Source: Siminovitchia terrae
GTDB taxonomy: Bacteria; Bacillota; Bacilli; Bacillales; Bacillaceae_C
Assembly: GCF_003605405.2 (NCBI RefSeq)
Contig: NZ_QYTW02000002.1
Span: forward strand, 26,555 to 90,554
Direction: 5' to 3'
Length of the DNA: 64,000 nt
Below are positions 19,305 through 30,154 of the stretch, one piece after another. Both the position numbers and the translations under genes were made by a program. The stretch's first letter is position 1. Each line of letters starts with the position of its first letter. The notes below the pieces were generated by a model. That model did no database searches, had not been told where the DNA came from, and saw nothing but the letters and a program-made list of their open reading frames with translations.

Positions 19305-19346
19305 TTGACTTCTTATCTCCCAGTATGTAGAATTTTACTTGGGCTC
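19305..19346 (+). promoter_or_regulatory. pyrG promoter with GGGCT start site
   Basis: TTGACT (19305-19310), exactly 17 nt, TAGAAT (19328-19333), then seven bases and GGGCTCC from 19341. The GGGC initial transcribed sequence is the hallmark of the B. subtilis pyrG promoter, where low CTP makes polymerase stutter and add extra G residues. The promoter begins four bases after the rpoE stop codon. Confidence 0.8.
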
Positions 19347-19374
19347 CTTGAAAAAGGACTGACTCACAATACTC

Positions 19375-19407
19375 AACGCTCCCTTACTTTTGTAGCGGGG
19401 CGTTTTT
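19375..19407 (+). terminator. pyrG leader attenuator (CTP-sensing terminator)
   Basis: AACGCTCC pairs with GGGGCGTT, followed by TTTTTTT. Its 5' strand holds the pyrimidine tract GCTCCCTT, able to pair with a poly-G run at the transcript 5' end. In B. subtilis this pairing is the antiterminator that turns pyrG on when CTP is scarce. Position, about 35 nt after the GGGC start, matches. It would also stop rpoE transcripts. Confidence 0.78.
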
Positions 19408-21163
<1,756 letters not shown>

Positions 21164-21210
21164 GACTAATACCTTTTCATGTCTAAAAAGCTATTCGCAT
21201 CTTTAAAATA

Positions 21211-21240
21211 AAACTGCCCAAAGGACTGGGCAGTTTTATT
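21211..21240. terminator. Bidirectional terminator between pyrG and ywjG
   Basis: AAACTGCCCA pairs with TGGGCAGTTT, with T-rich sequence on the plus strand and A-rich sequence upstream giving a T-run on the minus strand. It serves the convergent pair pyrG (+) and ywjG (-); the hairpin overlaps the last codons of ywjG. Confidence 0.9.
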
Positions 21241-21757
21241 CATTTTCCAAAATAATTTCATCTATAGTTAATTTCAATATGTGGTAAATATAAAGGGCGG
21301 CGATTAGGGATGGGAAAACCACTCTCTTTCCATCGTCAGCTGGAAGGATGGCCCTGATAACATGCGTGTCAATATGAATATCGGCCAAATCAGTCAAATC
21401 CTCTTTTGCCTCATTCTTTGCAGCTGAAACGGAAACAAAAGGAATGCCTTTTTCCATAAGTTCTTGGCCGAGGGAGACTGCTTCCGGAGTGTCGGAAAAG
21501 CGAGAAAAGACAATGACACGGTCCGTATGAGTCAGCGCATTCGTTTGATCCAGTGTTTCCGCATGCATCATAGGTTCGGCCCCTTCTATGGCTTCAAGAA
21601 TAACTCCTTCCATTTCGTTGAAGCCTTTAAAATATATTTTACCTTCACCTGCAGGAGCCTGGGCTAATAGTCTTGCCCCATCTTCCAAGGCTAATTCTTC
21701 TTTTTCTTTTAGTTTCAAAAACAGCCCGGTCAGTTGGGTTGATAACATTTTTAACAT
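21236..21757 (-). CDS. ywjG: DUF2529 family protein YwjG
   Basis: Conserved between pyrG and spo0F in Bacillus, on the opposite strand as here. The 173-residue product begins MLKMLSTQLTGLF, which aligns with B. subtilis YwjG as I recall it. ATG 21757 has AAAGGAAG nine bases before it, while the more upstream ATGs at 21778 lack one. Features such as TDRVIVFSRFSDTPEAVSLGQELMEKGIPFVSVSA suggest a SIS-like alpha/beta fold that binds a phosphosugar or nucleotide, but no function is established. Confidence 0.85.
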   Translation of the reverse strand: MLKMLSTQLTGLFLKLKEKEELALEDGARLLAQAPAGEGKIYFKGFNEMEGVILEAIEGAEPMMHAETLDQTNALTHTDRVIVFSRFSDTPEAVSLGQELMEKGIPFVSVSAAKNEAKEDLTDLADIHIDTHVIRAILPADDGKRVVFPSLIAALYIYHILKLTIDEIILENE

Positions 21758-21980
21758 GAAATAACTTCCTTTCATCAAGCGTCTATAACTTATTATAGAT
21801 GTCTGGACTTGGGAAAAAAAGAAAGAGACAGTGGGAGAAGGTGGAAAGGATATATATCTTTAGAAGGAAATAAGGCATCGGACAGCGAAAGGATATAACG
21901 ACAAACAAAATTTGAAAAGTTAAAGCTGAAAGTTTTTGAGGTGGTTGTTAGAATAGCAATTTAATAAAGGGGGGATAGCA

Positions 21981-22364
21981 TTGAGAGAAAAAGTGTTAAT
22001 AGTCGATGATCAATTTGGGATACGGACTTTATTAAATGAGGTTTTACAAAAAGAGGGCTATGAAATTTTTCAAGCTGCAAATGGTTTGCAGGCGTTGAGT
22101 GTGACAGAGCAGTATGCTCCGGACCTTGTTTTATTGGATATGAAGATTCCGGGAATGGATGGCCTTGAAATATTGAAAAAAATGAAAGAAATTAATTCCG
22201 ATATCAAGGTCATTATCATGACAGCATACGGCGAGCTGGATCTTATTGAACAAACGAAAAAATTGGGAGCGCTCGCGCATTTTTCAAAGCCGTTTGATAT
22301 CGAAGAAATCCGTTCAGCTGTAAAGAATTATTTAAGGGTTAATTCAGATCAGGCAACTACATAA
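21981..22364 (+). CDS. spo0F: Sporulation phosphorelay response regulator Spo0F
   Basis: Spo0F takes phosphate from sporulation kinases and passes it to Spo0B, then Spo0A. It is a stand-alone receiver of 127 residues with no output domain. Conserved residues are D9 and D10 for metal binding, phosphoacceptor D53 ([11 protein letters not shown]), T81 (IMTAYGE) and K103 (FSKPFDI). The TTG start at 21981 follows AAAGGGGGGAT. Upstream, TTTGTCGT on the minus strand near 21900 resembles a 0A box imperfectly; a sigma-H promoter could not be settled by eye. Confidence 0.95.
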   Translation: MREKVLIVDDQFGIRTLLNEVLQKEGYEIFQAANGLQALSVTEQYAPDLVLLDMKIPGMDGLEILKKMKEINSDIKVIIMTAYGELDLIEQTKKLGALAHFSKPFDIEEIRSAVKNYLRVNSDQATT

Positions 22365-22487
22365 AACATGAACTTCAAAAAATACTCCATCGTTGGTATT
22401 GTAGTAAATAATTTGATATGATGATACTGCAAAAAAACGACTGAGGCTTCTATTGGGGTAGCCCAATATTTAAAGGAGGAAAAGATT

Positions 22488-23351
22488 TTGCCTTTAGTAT
22501 CAATGAGAGAGATGTTACATAAAGCAAATGAAGGAAAATACGCGGTTGGCCAATTTAATTTGAACAACCTGGAATTTACGCAGGCCATTCTGCAGGCGGC
22601 CCAGACAGAGAAATCACCTGTTATTTTGGGGGTTTCGGAAGGTGCGGCTCGTTACATGGGCGGCTTCAAACTAACAGTACGCATGGTTGAAGCACTTATG
22701 GAAGAATACGGGGTAACAGTCCCAGTAGCGATTCATCTTGACCATGGATCCAGCTTCGAAATGTGCGCTAAAGCCATACATGCAGGTTTCACCTCTGTCA
22801 TGATTGATGGTTCTCATCTACCACTTGAAGAAAACATCGAACTGACAAAGAAAGTGGTCGAACTTGCGCATATGTTTGGTGTTTCAGTAGAAGCTGAACT
22901 AGGAAGAATAGGCGGCCAAGAGGATGACCTGACAGTGGACGATGCTGAAGCATCTTATGCAATTCCCGAAGAATGTGACCGCCTCGTAAGAGAAACGAAT
23001 GTGGACTGCTTCGCGCCTGCTCTCGGTTCTGTTCATGGACCATACAAAGGCGAGCCTAATCTTGGTTTCGACCGTATGGAAGAAGTCATGAAATTAACAG
23101 GTGTACCGCTAGTTCTTCATGGTGGAACAGGCATTCCGCTTAAAGATATTCAAAGAGCGATTTCCCTGGGAACAGCTAAAATTAACGTAAATACGGAGAA
23201 CCAGATATCTTCCTCGAAGCGTGTGCGTGAAGTGCTCGCAGAAAATCCTGAAATGTATGATCCTCGTAAGTTTTTGGGTCCTGCAAGGGAAGCGATCAAA
23301 GAAACTGTCATTGGAAAAATGAGAGATTTCGGATCTTCAGGAAAAGCGTAA
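22488..23351 (+). CDS. fbaA: Fructose-1,6-bisphosphate aldolase, class II
   Basis: Zinc-dependent aldolase joining or splitting fructose-1,6-bisphosphate in glycolysis and gluconeogenesis. The 287-residue protein shows the metal/catalytic motif [21 protein letters not shown], the metal His in GSVHGPYKG, and LHGGTGIP. Length and order (spo0F-fbaA-tal) match B. subtilis. TTG 22488 follows AAAGGAGGAAAAG. The last codons GGA AAA GCG TAA coincide with the border sequence of a family B repeat that begins immediately. Confidence 0.95.
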   Translation: MPLVSMREMLHKANEGKYAVGQFNLNNLEFTQAILQAAQTEKSPVILGVSEGAARYMGGFKLTVRMVEALMEEYGVTVPVAIHLDHGSSFEMCAKAIHAGFTSVMIDGSHLPLEENIELTKKVVELAHMFGVSVEAELGRIGGQEDDLTVDDAEASYAIPEECDRLVRETNVDCFAPALGSVHGPYKGEPNLGFDRMEEVMKLTGVPLVLHGGTGIPLKDIQRAISLGTAKINVNTENQISSSKRVREVLAENPEMYDPRKFLGPAREAIKETVIGKMRDFGSSGKA

Positions 23352-23480
23352 ACGCCTTGCTCAGCCCCGACAAGCATAAGACGATTCCCGAGGAGGCAGT
23401 TCTTCAGCCGCCACAGGGAATCAGCTTATGACCTCGAGGGGCTAGGCGTTGGAGCTGGACAGTGGAAAAGCGTAAACGCC
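23345..23480. repeat. Family B repeat, compact copy B4
   Basis: A single clean palindromic unit: AACGCCTTGCTCAGCCCCGAC...AAG on the left pairs with CTTATGACCTCGAGGGGCTAGGCGTT on the right, with an inner TTCCCGAGGAGGC...GCCGCCACAGGGAA stem. It runs from the fbaA stop codon to GAAAAGCG. It is almost the same as copy B6 and the right end of B5. Confidence 0.8.
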
Positions 23481-23520
23481 AGTATTTGATTTATAAAAAC
23501 TATAGAAATAGAGAACAATG

Positions 23521-23546
23521 AAACCGCCTGGCTTACTTGGCGGTTT
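23521..23546 (+). terminator. Probable terminator after fbaA
   Basis: AAACCGCC pairs with GGCGGTTT. The following bases are CCATGTTATA rather than a T-run, so termination efficiency is uncertain. It lies between two family B fragments. Confidence 0.45.
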
Positions 23547-23561
23547 CCATGTTATATACAG

Positions 23562-23636
23562 AAAAGCGCAAGGCGCCTAGCCATCGAAGCTAGACAATAA
23601 AAGAAAAGCGGATGGCGCCTGAAGCTAGACAATACT
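23562..23636. repeat. Family B end fragments before tal
   Basis: Two tandem short fragments of the type AAAAGCG-(n)-GGCGCCT-(n)-GAAGCTAGACAAT, i.e. only the repeat's terminal sequence. They stand directly before the tal ribosome-binding site, and a spurious in-frame extension of tal runs into them. Confidence 0.6.
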
Positions 23637-23656
23637 ACAAAAAGGAGTTGTATCCA

Positions 23657-24304
23657 TTGAAGTTTTTTCTAGATACTGCCAATCTTGATGAAATAGAGAA
23701 AGCGATTGAATTTGGAATCATCGACGGAGTTACAACAAATCCGTCATTGGTGGCGAAAGAGGATGTTTCTTTTCATGAGCGTTTAAAAGAAATTACCAAA
23801 GCTGTTCCCGGTTCCGTTAGTGCTGAAGTACTCGCGCTAGACACAGATGGGATGGTCAAAGAGGGGATGGAACTGGCAGCCATCGCTCCGAATATTACGG
23901 TCAAAATTCCCATGACTCATGATGGGATGAAAGCTGTAAACATCCTTTCCAAAGAAAATATCAAGACGAATGTTACGCTCATTTTTAACTCCAACCAGGC
24001 TCTTGTTGCAGCTCGGGCAGGAGCTACTTATGTTTCTCCATTTATTGGCCGTTTGGATGATATCGGGCACAGCGGTGCGGAGATCATTGCTGAAATTGCG
24101 GATATCTATTCAATCCACAATCTAGATACTCAAATCATTGCTGCATCCATCCGCCATCCGCAGCATGTGACAGAAGCCGCTTTAAATGGTGCTCATATTG
24201 CAACACTTCCATACAAAGTGCTTGTGCAGCTGTTTAAACACCCACTGACAGATTGGGGAATTGAATCTTTTATCCGTGATTGGGAAGCAAGAAAAAATAA
24301 GTGA
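23657..24304 (+). CDS. tal: Transaldolase, small (TalC/MipB) type
   Basis: Transfers a dihydroxyacetone unit between sugar phosphates in the pentose phosphate pathway. The start is TTG 23657 ([15 protein letters not shown]), nine bases after AAAGGAG; an upstream in-frame ATG at 23612 lies in repeat DNA and would break the family's usual 212-215 residue length. Schiff-base Lys is in NITVKIPMT, with [11 protein letters not shown] and [11 protein letters not shown] also typical. Members of this subfamily may instead act as fructose-6-phosphate aldolases; the Bacillus ones are annotated as transaldolase (YwjH). Confidence 0.92.
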   Translation: MKFFLDTANLDEIEKAIEFGIIDGVTTNPSLVAKEDVSFHERLKEITKAVPGSVSAEVLALDTDGMVKEGMELAAIAPNITVKIPMTHDGMKAVNILSKENIKTNVTLIFNSNQALVAARAGATYVSPFIGRLDDIGHSGAEIIAEIADIYSIHNLDTQIIAASIRHPQHVTEAALNGAHIATLPYKVLVQLFKHPLTDWGIESFIRDWEARKNK

Positions 24305-24422
24305 TAATTTTGTGGTTTAAGATCCTGAAGTCTACATGTTTCGCCAATATTTGTTTATAATAAGGGGTATAATGCCTTTTTTGAAAAAATGATACCTTAA
24401 CAGGCGTGAAAGGAAGTCAAAG

Positions 24423-25709
24423 ATGGAGAAGCTAAAGATTGCTGGCGGTTACCCGTTAAAAGGAACAATAAAAGTGAGCGGTGCAAAGAACAGTGCTGTC
24501 GCACTTATACCAGCTACCATTCTGGCAGATTCCCCTGTGAGAATTGAGGGCCTACCCGACATTTCGGATGTAGATTCGTTGAGCGGCTTATTGGAAGAAA
24601 TCGGCGGGAAGGTTATGCTAGATAACGATGTTATGCACGTGGACCCGAGTAAAATGATTTCAATGCCTTTGCCGAACGGAAAAGTGAAAAAGCTGAGGGC
24701 CTCTTATTATTTGATGGGCGCTATGCTAGGGCGCTTTAAAAAGGCTGTGATCGGATTGCCTGGGGGTTGCCATTTGGGACCACGCCCAATCGACCAGCAT
24801 ATTAAAGGGTTTGAAGCTCTAGGTGCAAAGGTAACTAACGAACAGGGAGCTTTATACCTTCGGGCAGATGAATTGAAAGGTGCCAGAATTTACCTGGATG
24901 TTGTTAGTGTCGGAGCTACGATCAATATCATGTTGGCGGCTGTAATGGCGGAAGGGCGAACTGTAATTGAGAATGCTGCCAAGGAGCCGGAAATTATTGA
25001 TGTAGCGACCTTATTGACAAACATGGGGGCAAAAATAAAAGGAGCAGGAACTGATGTTATCCGGATAGATGGGGTAGAGCGGCTGCACGGATGTCAGCAT
25101 ACAATAATTCCTGACAGAATTGAAGCAGGAACTTTTATGATTTTAGGCTCGGCAATTGGAGAAGGCGTATTGATCGACAATGTCATTCCGCATCATTTGG
25201 AGTCTCTTACGGCGAAATTAAGAGAAATGGGTGTCCCGGTCGAAACAAGTGATGAACAGGTTTTTATCGGAAAAAGTGACAAACTGAAGCCGGTAGATGT
25301 CAAAACGCTCGTATATCCGGGTTTTCCAACGGACTTGCAACAGCCTTTCACTTCTTTGTTGACAAGAGTAGAAGGATCTTCTATTGTCACTGATACCATT
25401 TATTCCGCGCGTTTCAAACATATTGATGAATTGCGGAGGATGAATGCCAATATTAAGGTGGAAGGAAGCTCTGCAATTGTTAATGGCTCGTCTGTCCTTC
25501 AGGGGGCGAGAGTCAAGGCATCTGACCTTAGAGCGGGAGCTGCTCTCGTTATCGCTGGGTTAATGGCCGAAGGGATTACCGAAGTGACCGGCCTTGAACA
25601 TATTGACAGGGGCTACAGCGGATTGGTGGATAAATTAAATGGTCTTGGCGCTACCATTTGGCGTGAAAAATTGACGGACCAAGAGATTGAACAGCTAAAA
25701 AGCTCTTAA
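24423..25709 (+). CDS. murA2: UDP-N-acetylglucosamine 1-carboxyvinyltransferase, second paralogue
   Basis: Adds enolpyruvate from PEP to UDP-GlcNAc, the first committed step of peptidoglycan synthesis; target of fosfomycin. The 428-residue protein has the EPSP-synthase-like fold with KN22-23 (SGAKNS), the active-site Cys116 in [16 protein letters not shown], and PDRIEAGTF. It corresponds to B. subtilis MurAB/MurZ by position between tal and glpX. A second paralogue lies at 50301. ATG 24423 follows GAAAGGAAG. Confidence 0.95.
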   Translation: MEKLKIAGGYPLKGTIKVSGAKNSAVALIPATILADSPVRIEGLPDISDVDSLSGLLEEIGGKVMLDNDVMHVDPSKMISMPLPNGKVKKLRASYYLMGAMLGRFKKAVIGLPGGCHLGPRPIDQHIKGFEALGAKVTNEQGALYLRADELKGARIYLDVVSVGATINIMLAAVMAEGRTVIENAAKEPEIIDVATLLTNMGAKIKGAGTDVIRIDGVERLHGCQHTIIPDRIEAGTFMILGSAIGEGVLIDNVIPHHLESLTAKLREMGVPVETSDEQVFIGKSDKLKPVDVKTLVYPGFPTDLQQPFTSLLTRVEGSSIVTDTIYSARFKHIDELRRMNANIKVEGSSAIVNGSSVLQGARVKASDLRAGAALVIAGLMAEGITEVTGLEHIDRGYSGLVDKLNGLGATIWREKLTDQEIEQLKSS

Positions 25710-25836
25710 ACCCCATGTCGAGCCATATACTTTTCTTAATTGGCAAATTATATGCAATACAGAAAATGGCAGAATATGATATACTTTTACTTCAGGGCAA
25801 TCTAGTAGATTGCTGCCAATGACGGGAGGAAAGTCA

Positions 25837-26802
25837 ATGGAAAGAAGTTTAACTATGGAGCTCGTAAGGGTGACAGAAGCAGCTGCGCTCAAATCTGCAA
25901 GATGGATGGGGCGCGGAATGAAAAATGAAGCAGATGATGCTGCTACCACTGCAATGCGTAATGTTTTTGATACGATCCCGATGCAAGGGACAGTGGTTAT
26001 TGGTGAAGGAGAAATGGACGAGGCTCCAATGCTTTATATCGGTGAAAAGCTTGGAACTGGGCAAGGACCGAAAGTCGACGTAGCCGTTGACCCATTGGAA
26101 GGCACATCAATAGTGGCTTCCGGAGGATGGAATGCTCTGTCTGTTATTGCTATTGCTGATGCAGGGAATCTTCTTCATGCTCCAGATATGTATATGGAAA
26201 AAATTGCTGTTGGTCCAGAAGCAGTAGGGAAAATCGACTTGAATGCCTCAGTTACAGATAATTTGATAGCAGTGGCGAAGGCAAAAAATAAAAATATCGA
26301 AGATGTCGTGGCGACTGTGTTGAACCGCCCGCGTCATGAAAAAATTATTGCTGAATTGCGTGAGGCTGGTGCTCGAATCAAATTGATTGATAATGGCGAC
26401 GTAGCCGGAGCAATCAATACTGCTTTTGATCAAACAGGTGTTGATATTTTGTTTGGTACAGGAGGAGCTCCTGAAGGTGTCATTGCCGCAGCTGCGCTCA
26501 AATGCCTTGGTGGAGAACTGCAAGGCAGGCTTGTACCTTCCAATGACGCTGAATTGGAACGATGCAAGAAAATGAATATTGATATCAATCAAGTATTCCG
26601 AATGGAAGATTTGGTGAAGGGTGATGACGCCATATTTGCCGCTACTGGGGTAACAGACGGCGAATTGTTAAAAGGCGTTCAATTTAAAGGCTCTTTCGGG
26701 TCTACTCATTCAATTGTCTTGCGAGCTAAATCGGGAACAATTCGTTTTATCGAAGGCCGACACAGTCTTAGCAAAAAACCTAATATGGTCGTGGAATCTT
26801 AA
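25837..26802 (+). CDS. glpX: Fructose-1,6-bisphosphatase, class II
   Basis: Hydrolyses fructose-1,6-bisphosphate to fructose-6-phosphate in gluconeogenesis. The start is ATG 25837 ([20 protein letters not shown]), preceded by GGGAGGAAA; the reading from 25810 is an unsupported extension. The 321-residue protein shows the metal-binding [17 protein letters not shown], and GGAPEGV motifs of the GlpX family. It is the counterpart of B. subtilis YwjI. The gene ends in a hairpin (AGGAGGGA/TCCCTCCT, 26807-26828) without a T-run, followed by a family A element. Confidence 0.94.
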   Translation: MERSLTMELVRVTEAAALKSARWMGRGMKNEADDAATTAMRNVFDTIPMQGTVVIGEGEMDEAPMLYIGEKLGTGQGPKVDVAVDPLEGTSIVASGGWNALSVIAIADAGNLLHAPDMYMEKIAVGPEAVGKIDLNASVTDNLIAVAKAKNKNIEDVVATVLNRPRHEKIIAELREAGARIKLIDNGDVAGAINTAFDQTGVDILFGTGGAPEGVIAAAALKCLGGELQGRLVPSNDAELERCKKMNIDINQVFRMEDLVKGDDAIFAATGVTDGELLKGVQFKGSFGSTHSIVLRAKSGTIRFIEGRHSLSKKPNMVVES

Positions 26803-26850
26803 TTTTAGGAGGGATGTATTCCCTCCTTCATGACTTTTAAGTTGTGTAAT

Positions 26851-27040
26851 TTCATTCAGCAGAAATCTTCCACTTCTATAAGTGGTGAGATGAATGCATA
26901 TTGGTATTCCATTCAGTGGGGGGTCAAACCCCGGCTGAATAAAGTTAAAGCCTCCGGCGGATGCCACAGATTTTCAGAGGAAATTTATCGAGCTTAAGCT
27001 CGATAAAATCTGGGCGCAAATACGCCAAGGCGCATTTGAT
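26851..27040 (+). repeat. Family A multi-hairpin element, copy A1
   Basis: 190 nt from TTCATTCAGCAGAA to GGCGCATTTGAT. Order of structures: CCACTT/AAGTGG hairpin; CATTCAG-TGGGGG/CCCCGG-CTGAATAA hairpin; CTCCGGCGGATGCC; CAGATTTT/AAAATCTG helix enclosing ATCGAGC/GCTCGAT with loop TTAA; terminal CAAATACGCC/GGCGCATTTG hairpin with one mismatch. The base before it is TGTAAT rather than the usual TTTAAC. No coding frame is supported. It sits between glpX and rho, in gene orientation. Confidence 0.85.
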
Positions 27041-27240
27041 CACAACGCCATGGTCTCATTCTTCCTATTCTTCATGTGAAATGCACTCAAAAAAATCCTT
27101 CCACTTTCTCAACATAATGTTATATTACAATCAACGACTTCAAGAGGATTAACAGACAAGAAGATTAAAGCAGGATGAAAACAAGTGTGTGCGAATTTAG
27201 TATAAAAACAATAAAATATTTGAAAAAGTGTGGTGTAGAA

Positions 27241-28491
27241 ATGGCTGGTTTAACCATCTCTTCATTAGAAGATATGAAACTGAAAGAATTATATGAACTT
27301 GCCCGTGAATACAAAGTTTCCTATTACAGCAAACTTACAAAAAAAGAATTGATATTTGCCATTTTAAAAGCTCGTGCGGAGCAGGAAGGCTTCTTTTTCA
27401 TGGAAGGAGTCTTGGAGATCATTCAATCTGAAGGATTTGGTTTCTTAAGGCCAATTAATTATACGGCAAGTTCTGAGGATATTTATATCTCGGCATCACA
27501 GATTCGCCGTTTCGATTTGCGCAATGGAGATAAGGTTTCCGGAAAGGTGCGACCGCCTAAGGAAAACGAACGGTACTATGGATTGCTTCATGTGGAGGCG
27601 GTCAATGGAGATGATCCAGAAAGTGCTAAAGAGCGTGTCCATTTCCCGGCATTAACTCCGTTGTATCCAGATAGACAGATTAAACTGGAGACGACCCCTT
27701 CAAACTTATCTACTAGAATCATGGATCTTATTTCCCCGGTTGGTTTTGGACAGCGTGGCTTGATTGTGGCTCCTCCGAAAGCCGGTAAAACAATGCTGTT
27801 AAAATCGATCGCCAATTCAATTACGACAAATCATCCCGAAGCAGAATTGATTGTATTGCTAATTGATGAAAGGCCTGAGGAAGTTACAGACATTGAACGC
27901 TCAGTAGATGCGGAAGTTGTAAGCTCCACATTCGATGAGGTTCCGGAAAATCATATTAAAGTGGCTGAACTTGTGCTTGAACGTGCCATGAGGCTAGTAG
28001 AGCACAAACGAGATGTGATCATTTTGATGGATAGTATCACAAGGCTTGCCCGCGCATATAATTTAGTCATTCCTCCAAGTGGAAGAACGCTTTCCGGAGG
28101 TATTGATCCAGCGGCATTTCACCGTCCAAAGCGATTTTTTGGTGCCGCTAGAAATATTGAAGAGGGTGGCAGCCTGACTATTTTGGCGACAGCCCTTGTA
28201 GATACGGGTTCCCGTATGGATGATGTGATTTACGAGGAGTTCAAGGGAACTGGGAACTTGGAACTGCATTTGGATCGTTCTTTGGCCGAAAGAAGAATTT
28301 TCCCTGCCATCGATATTCGCCGTTCTGGGACAAGGAAGGAAGAGCTTCTTATACCGAAAGATCGGCTTGAAAAAATGTGGAAATTGCGTAAAGCGATGTC
28401 GGACACTCCTGACTTTGCGGAGAAATTTCTGCGTAAGCTGAAGCAAACAAAGACGAACGAAGAGTTCTTTGAAGCATTGACTACAAAGTAG
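27241..28491 (+). CDS. rho: Transcription termination factor Rho
   Basis: Hexameric RNA helicase that ends transcription at Rho-dependent sites. From ATG 27241 ([21 protein letters not shown]) the product is 416 residues and lines up with B. subtilis Rho from its first residues. An in-frame ATG at 27175 with AGCAGG nearby would add 22 residues, and 27241 itself lacks a clear Shine-Dalgarno, so the start is unsure. The N-terminal SAP-like and OB domains are followed by Walker A PPKAGKT, Walker B VIILMDS, and GRTLSGGID. Confidence 0.95.
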   Translation: MAGLTISSLEDMKLKELYELAREYKVSYYSKLTKKELIFAILKARAEQEGFFFMEGVLEIIQSEGFGFLRPINYTASSEDIYISASQIRRFDLRNGDKVSGKVRPPKENERYYGLLHVEAVNGDDPESAKERVHFPALTPLYPDRQIKLETTPSNLSTRIMDLISPVGFGQRGLIVAPPKAGKTMLLKSIANSITTNHPEAELIVLLIDERPEEVTDIERSVDAEVVSSTFDEVPENHIKVAELVLERAMRLVEHKRDVIILMDSITRLARAYNLVIPPSGRTLSGGIDPAAFHRPKRFFGAARNIEEGGSLTILATALVDTGSRMDDVIYEEFKGTGNLELHLDRSLAERRIFPAIDIRRSGTRKEELLIPKDRLEKMWKLRKAMSDTPDFAEKFLRKLKQTKTNEEFFEALTTK

Positions 28492-28498
28492 ATTTAAC

Positions 28499-28674
28499 GT
28501 CATTCAGCAGAAGTCTCCCACTTCTGTAAGTGGTGAGATGAAAGCCTATTGGTATTCTATTCAGTGGGGGTCAAATCCCGGCTGAATAAAGTTAAAGCCT
28601 CCGGCGGAGGCCCCAGATTTTATCGAGCGGAGCTCGACAAAATCTGGGCGCAAATACGCCAAGGCGCATTTGAT
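28499..28674 (+). repeat. Family A multi-hairpin element, copy A2 (short form)
   Basis: 176 nt, starting at GTCATTCAGCAG just after rho (TAG then ATTTAAC). It lacks the TCAGAGGAAATT internal loop present in other copies, so CAGATTTT-ATCGAGC now pairs in one continuous helix with GCTCGAC-AAAATCTG, loop GGA. All other stems are kept. It points to a structure that tolerates loss of the internal loop. Confidence 0.85.
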
Positions 28675-28818
28675 AAATATTTCGTTGAGCTTGAATTGCA
28701 TTTTTACTTTCACCTTGTTATAATAAAAAATGTGCTTTTTTGAATTACTGCAGATTTATGTCTGCATCGTAATATAGAACTCTGTTTCAGCAAATGATTC
28801 AGGGCATTAAGGAGATGA

Positions 28819-29025
<207 letters not shown>

Positions 29026-29035
29026 TCATACGTTG

Positions 29036-29068
29036 AAAAACGGGCAAGGCGACTTGCCTGTTTTTTTA
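29036..29068 (+). terminator. Terminator after rpmE
   Basis: AAAAACGGGCAAG pairs with CTTGCCTGTTTTT around the loop GCGA, leading into seven T. Strong intrinsic terminator. Confidence 0.92.
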
Positions 29069-29090
29069 TGCCCGGACTCATTTATGAACT

Positions 29091-29142
29091 TGTGGACAAA
29101 TGAGAAGTGGCTTACGAAAAAAATGGATAGAGGTGTGGATAA
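29091..29142. promoter_or_regulatory. DnaA boxes upstream of tdk
   Basis: TGTGGACAA (29091-29099, one mismatch) and TGTGGATAA (29134-29142, perfect DnaA box read on the minus strand) stand directly before the tdk start codon. A further perfect box TTATCCACA is at 29814-29822 after tdk. Their meaning for DnaA binding is inferred from sequence only. Confidence 0.55.
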
Positions 29143-29760
29143 GTGGAAATCTCCAACCAAAAGGGCTCAATTGAAGTGATTTGTGGCAGTATGTTCTCCG
29201 GGAAAACAGAAGAATTGATTCGTCGGATCAGAAGGGTGCAATATGCCCGGCAAAATTTGATGATATTCAAGCCGAAATTAGATGATCGTTACAGTGTTAA
29301 TGAAGTTGTTTCCCACAATGGGCTATCTGCTATGGCACAACCTGTGGATAACTCTGTCGATATTTTTCAGTGGGTTCATGCTGACGTAGATGTTATTGCA
29401 ATTGATGAAGCACAATTTTTTGATGGGAAAATTGTAGAGGTTGTAAATCAGTTAGCTAACTCAGGTCATAGAGTTATTGTAGCAGGGTTGGATCAGGATT
29501 TCCGTGGCGAGCCTTTTGGATCCATGCCCGGGTTACTGTCTATGGCAGAATACGTGACAAAGCTGCAAGCTGTTTGTGTTGTCTGTGGTGAACCTGCCAG
29601 CCGGACACAGCGTCTAATTAACGGCGAGCCAGCTTGTTTTGATGATCCAATTATTTTAGTGGGAGCTTCTGAAGCATATGAGGCAAGGTGCCGCCGCCAT
29701 CATGAAGTGCCTGCGGGAGTGAGCAGGCATTTGGCACAGTCTGTAAAAGGTGAAGAATAG
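29143..29760 (+). CDS. tdk: Thymidine kinase
   Basis: Phosphorylates thymidine to dTMP for nucleotide salvage. The 205-residue type II enzyme has the P-loop [18 protein letters not shown] (the DEQFF-like Walker B), [13 protein letters not shown], and a zinc site formed by CVVCGE and the RCRRHHEV end. GTG 29143 follows AGAGGTG closely. In B. subtilis tdk has the same neighbours rpmE and prfA. Confidence 0.94.
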   Translation: MEISNQKGSIEVICGSMFSGKTEELIRRIRRVQYARQNLMIFKPKLDDRYSVNEVVSHNGLSAMAQPVDNSVDIFQWVHADVDVIAIDEAQFFDGKIVEVVNQLANSGHRVIVAGLDQDFRGEPFGSMPGLLSMAEYVTKLQAVCVVCGEPASRTQRLINGEPACFDDPIILVGASEAYEARCRRHHEVPAGVSRHLAQSVKGEE

Positions 29761-29770
29761 ATGATCTTTA

Positions 29771-29805
29771 AAAAAATCCAGATGAAACGCTGGGTTTTTA
29801 TTTTT
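29771..29805 (+). terminator. Terminator after tdk
   Basis: AAAAAATCCAG pairs with CTGGGTTTTT (one G-U), followed by ATTTTT. Moderate-strength intrinsic terminator. Confidence 0.7.
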
Positions 29806-29846
29806 AAAATGTCTTATCCACATGTTAATAACCAATACGTTTTAAC

Positions 29847-30047
29847 TTCATTCAGCAGAAGTCTCCCAAAAAGTCTCCACTTCTGTAAGTGGTAAGATGA
29901 ATGCATGTTGGTATTTCATTCAGCAGGGGGTCAAACCCCGGCTGAATAAAGTTAAAGCCTCCGGCGGATGCCACAGATTTTCAGAGGAAATTTATCGAGC
30001 TTAAGCTCGATAAAATCTGGGCGCAAATACGCCAAGGCGCATTTGAT
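29847..30047 (+). repeat. Family A multi-hairpin element, copy A3 (long form)
   Basis: 201 nt, preceded by TTTTAAC. Near the left end it carries a short internal duplication, GTCTCCCAAAAAGTCTCC, making it the longest copy. Stems and the right end GGCGCATTTGAT are as in copy A1, with loop TTAA in the ATCGAGC/GCTCGAT hairpin. It fills most of the 394-nt tdk-prfA spacer. Confidence 0.85.
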
Positions 30048-30154
30048 ACTTACAAAAATAAAACGAAGTGCTTTTTCAAAAAAGTTTGCTTTGCAGAAAG
30101 TGGTCAGTGTACTATAAAAAGAGCATGTAAGGAAAAACTTTGAGGTGAAGACTT

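Noticed and set aside
21880-21980. Clear sigma-H promoter and 0A box before spo0F
   Set aside because: Only partial matches (TAGAATAG; TTTGTCGT) with unsuitable spacing. Regulation of this kind is expected from B. subtilis but not shown.
28549-28743. Open frame containing [13 protein letters not shown]
   Set aside because: Plus-strand translation of family A. Related frames occur at 32853 and 57983 with changed ends, so it follows the repeat and not a gene.
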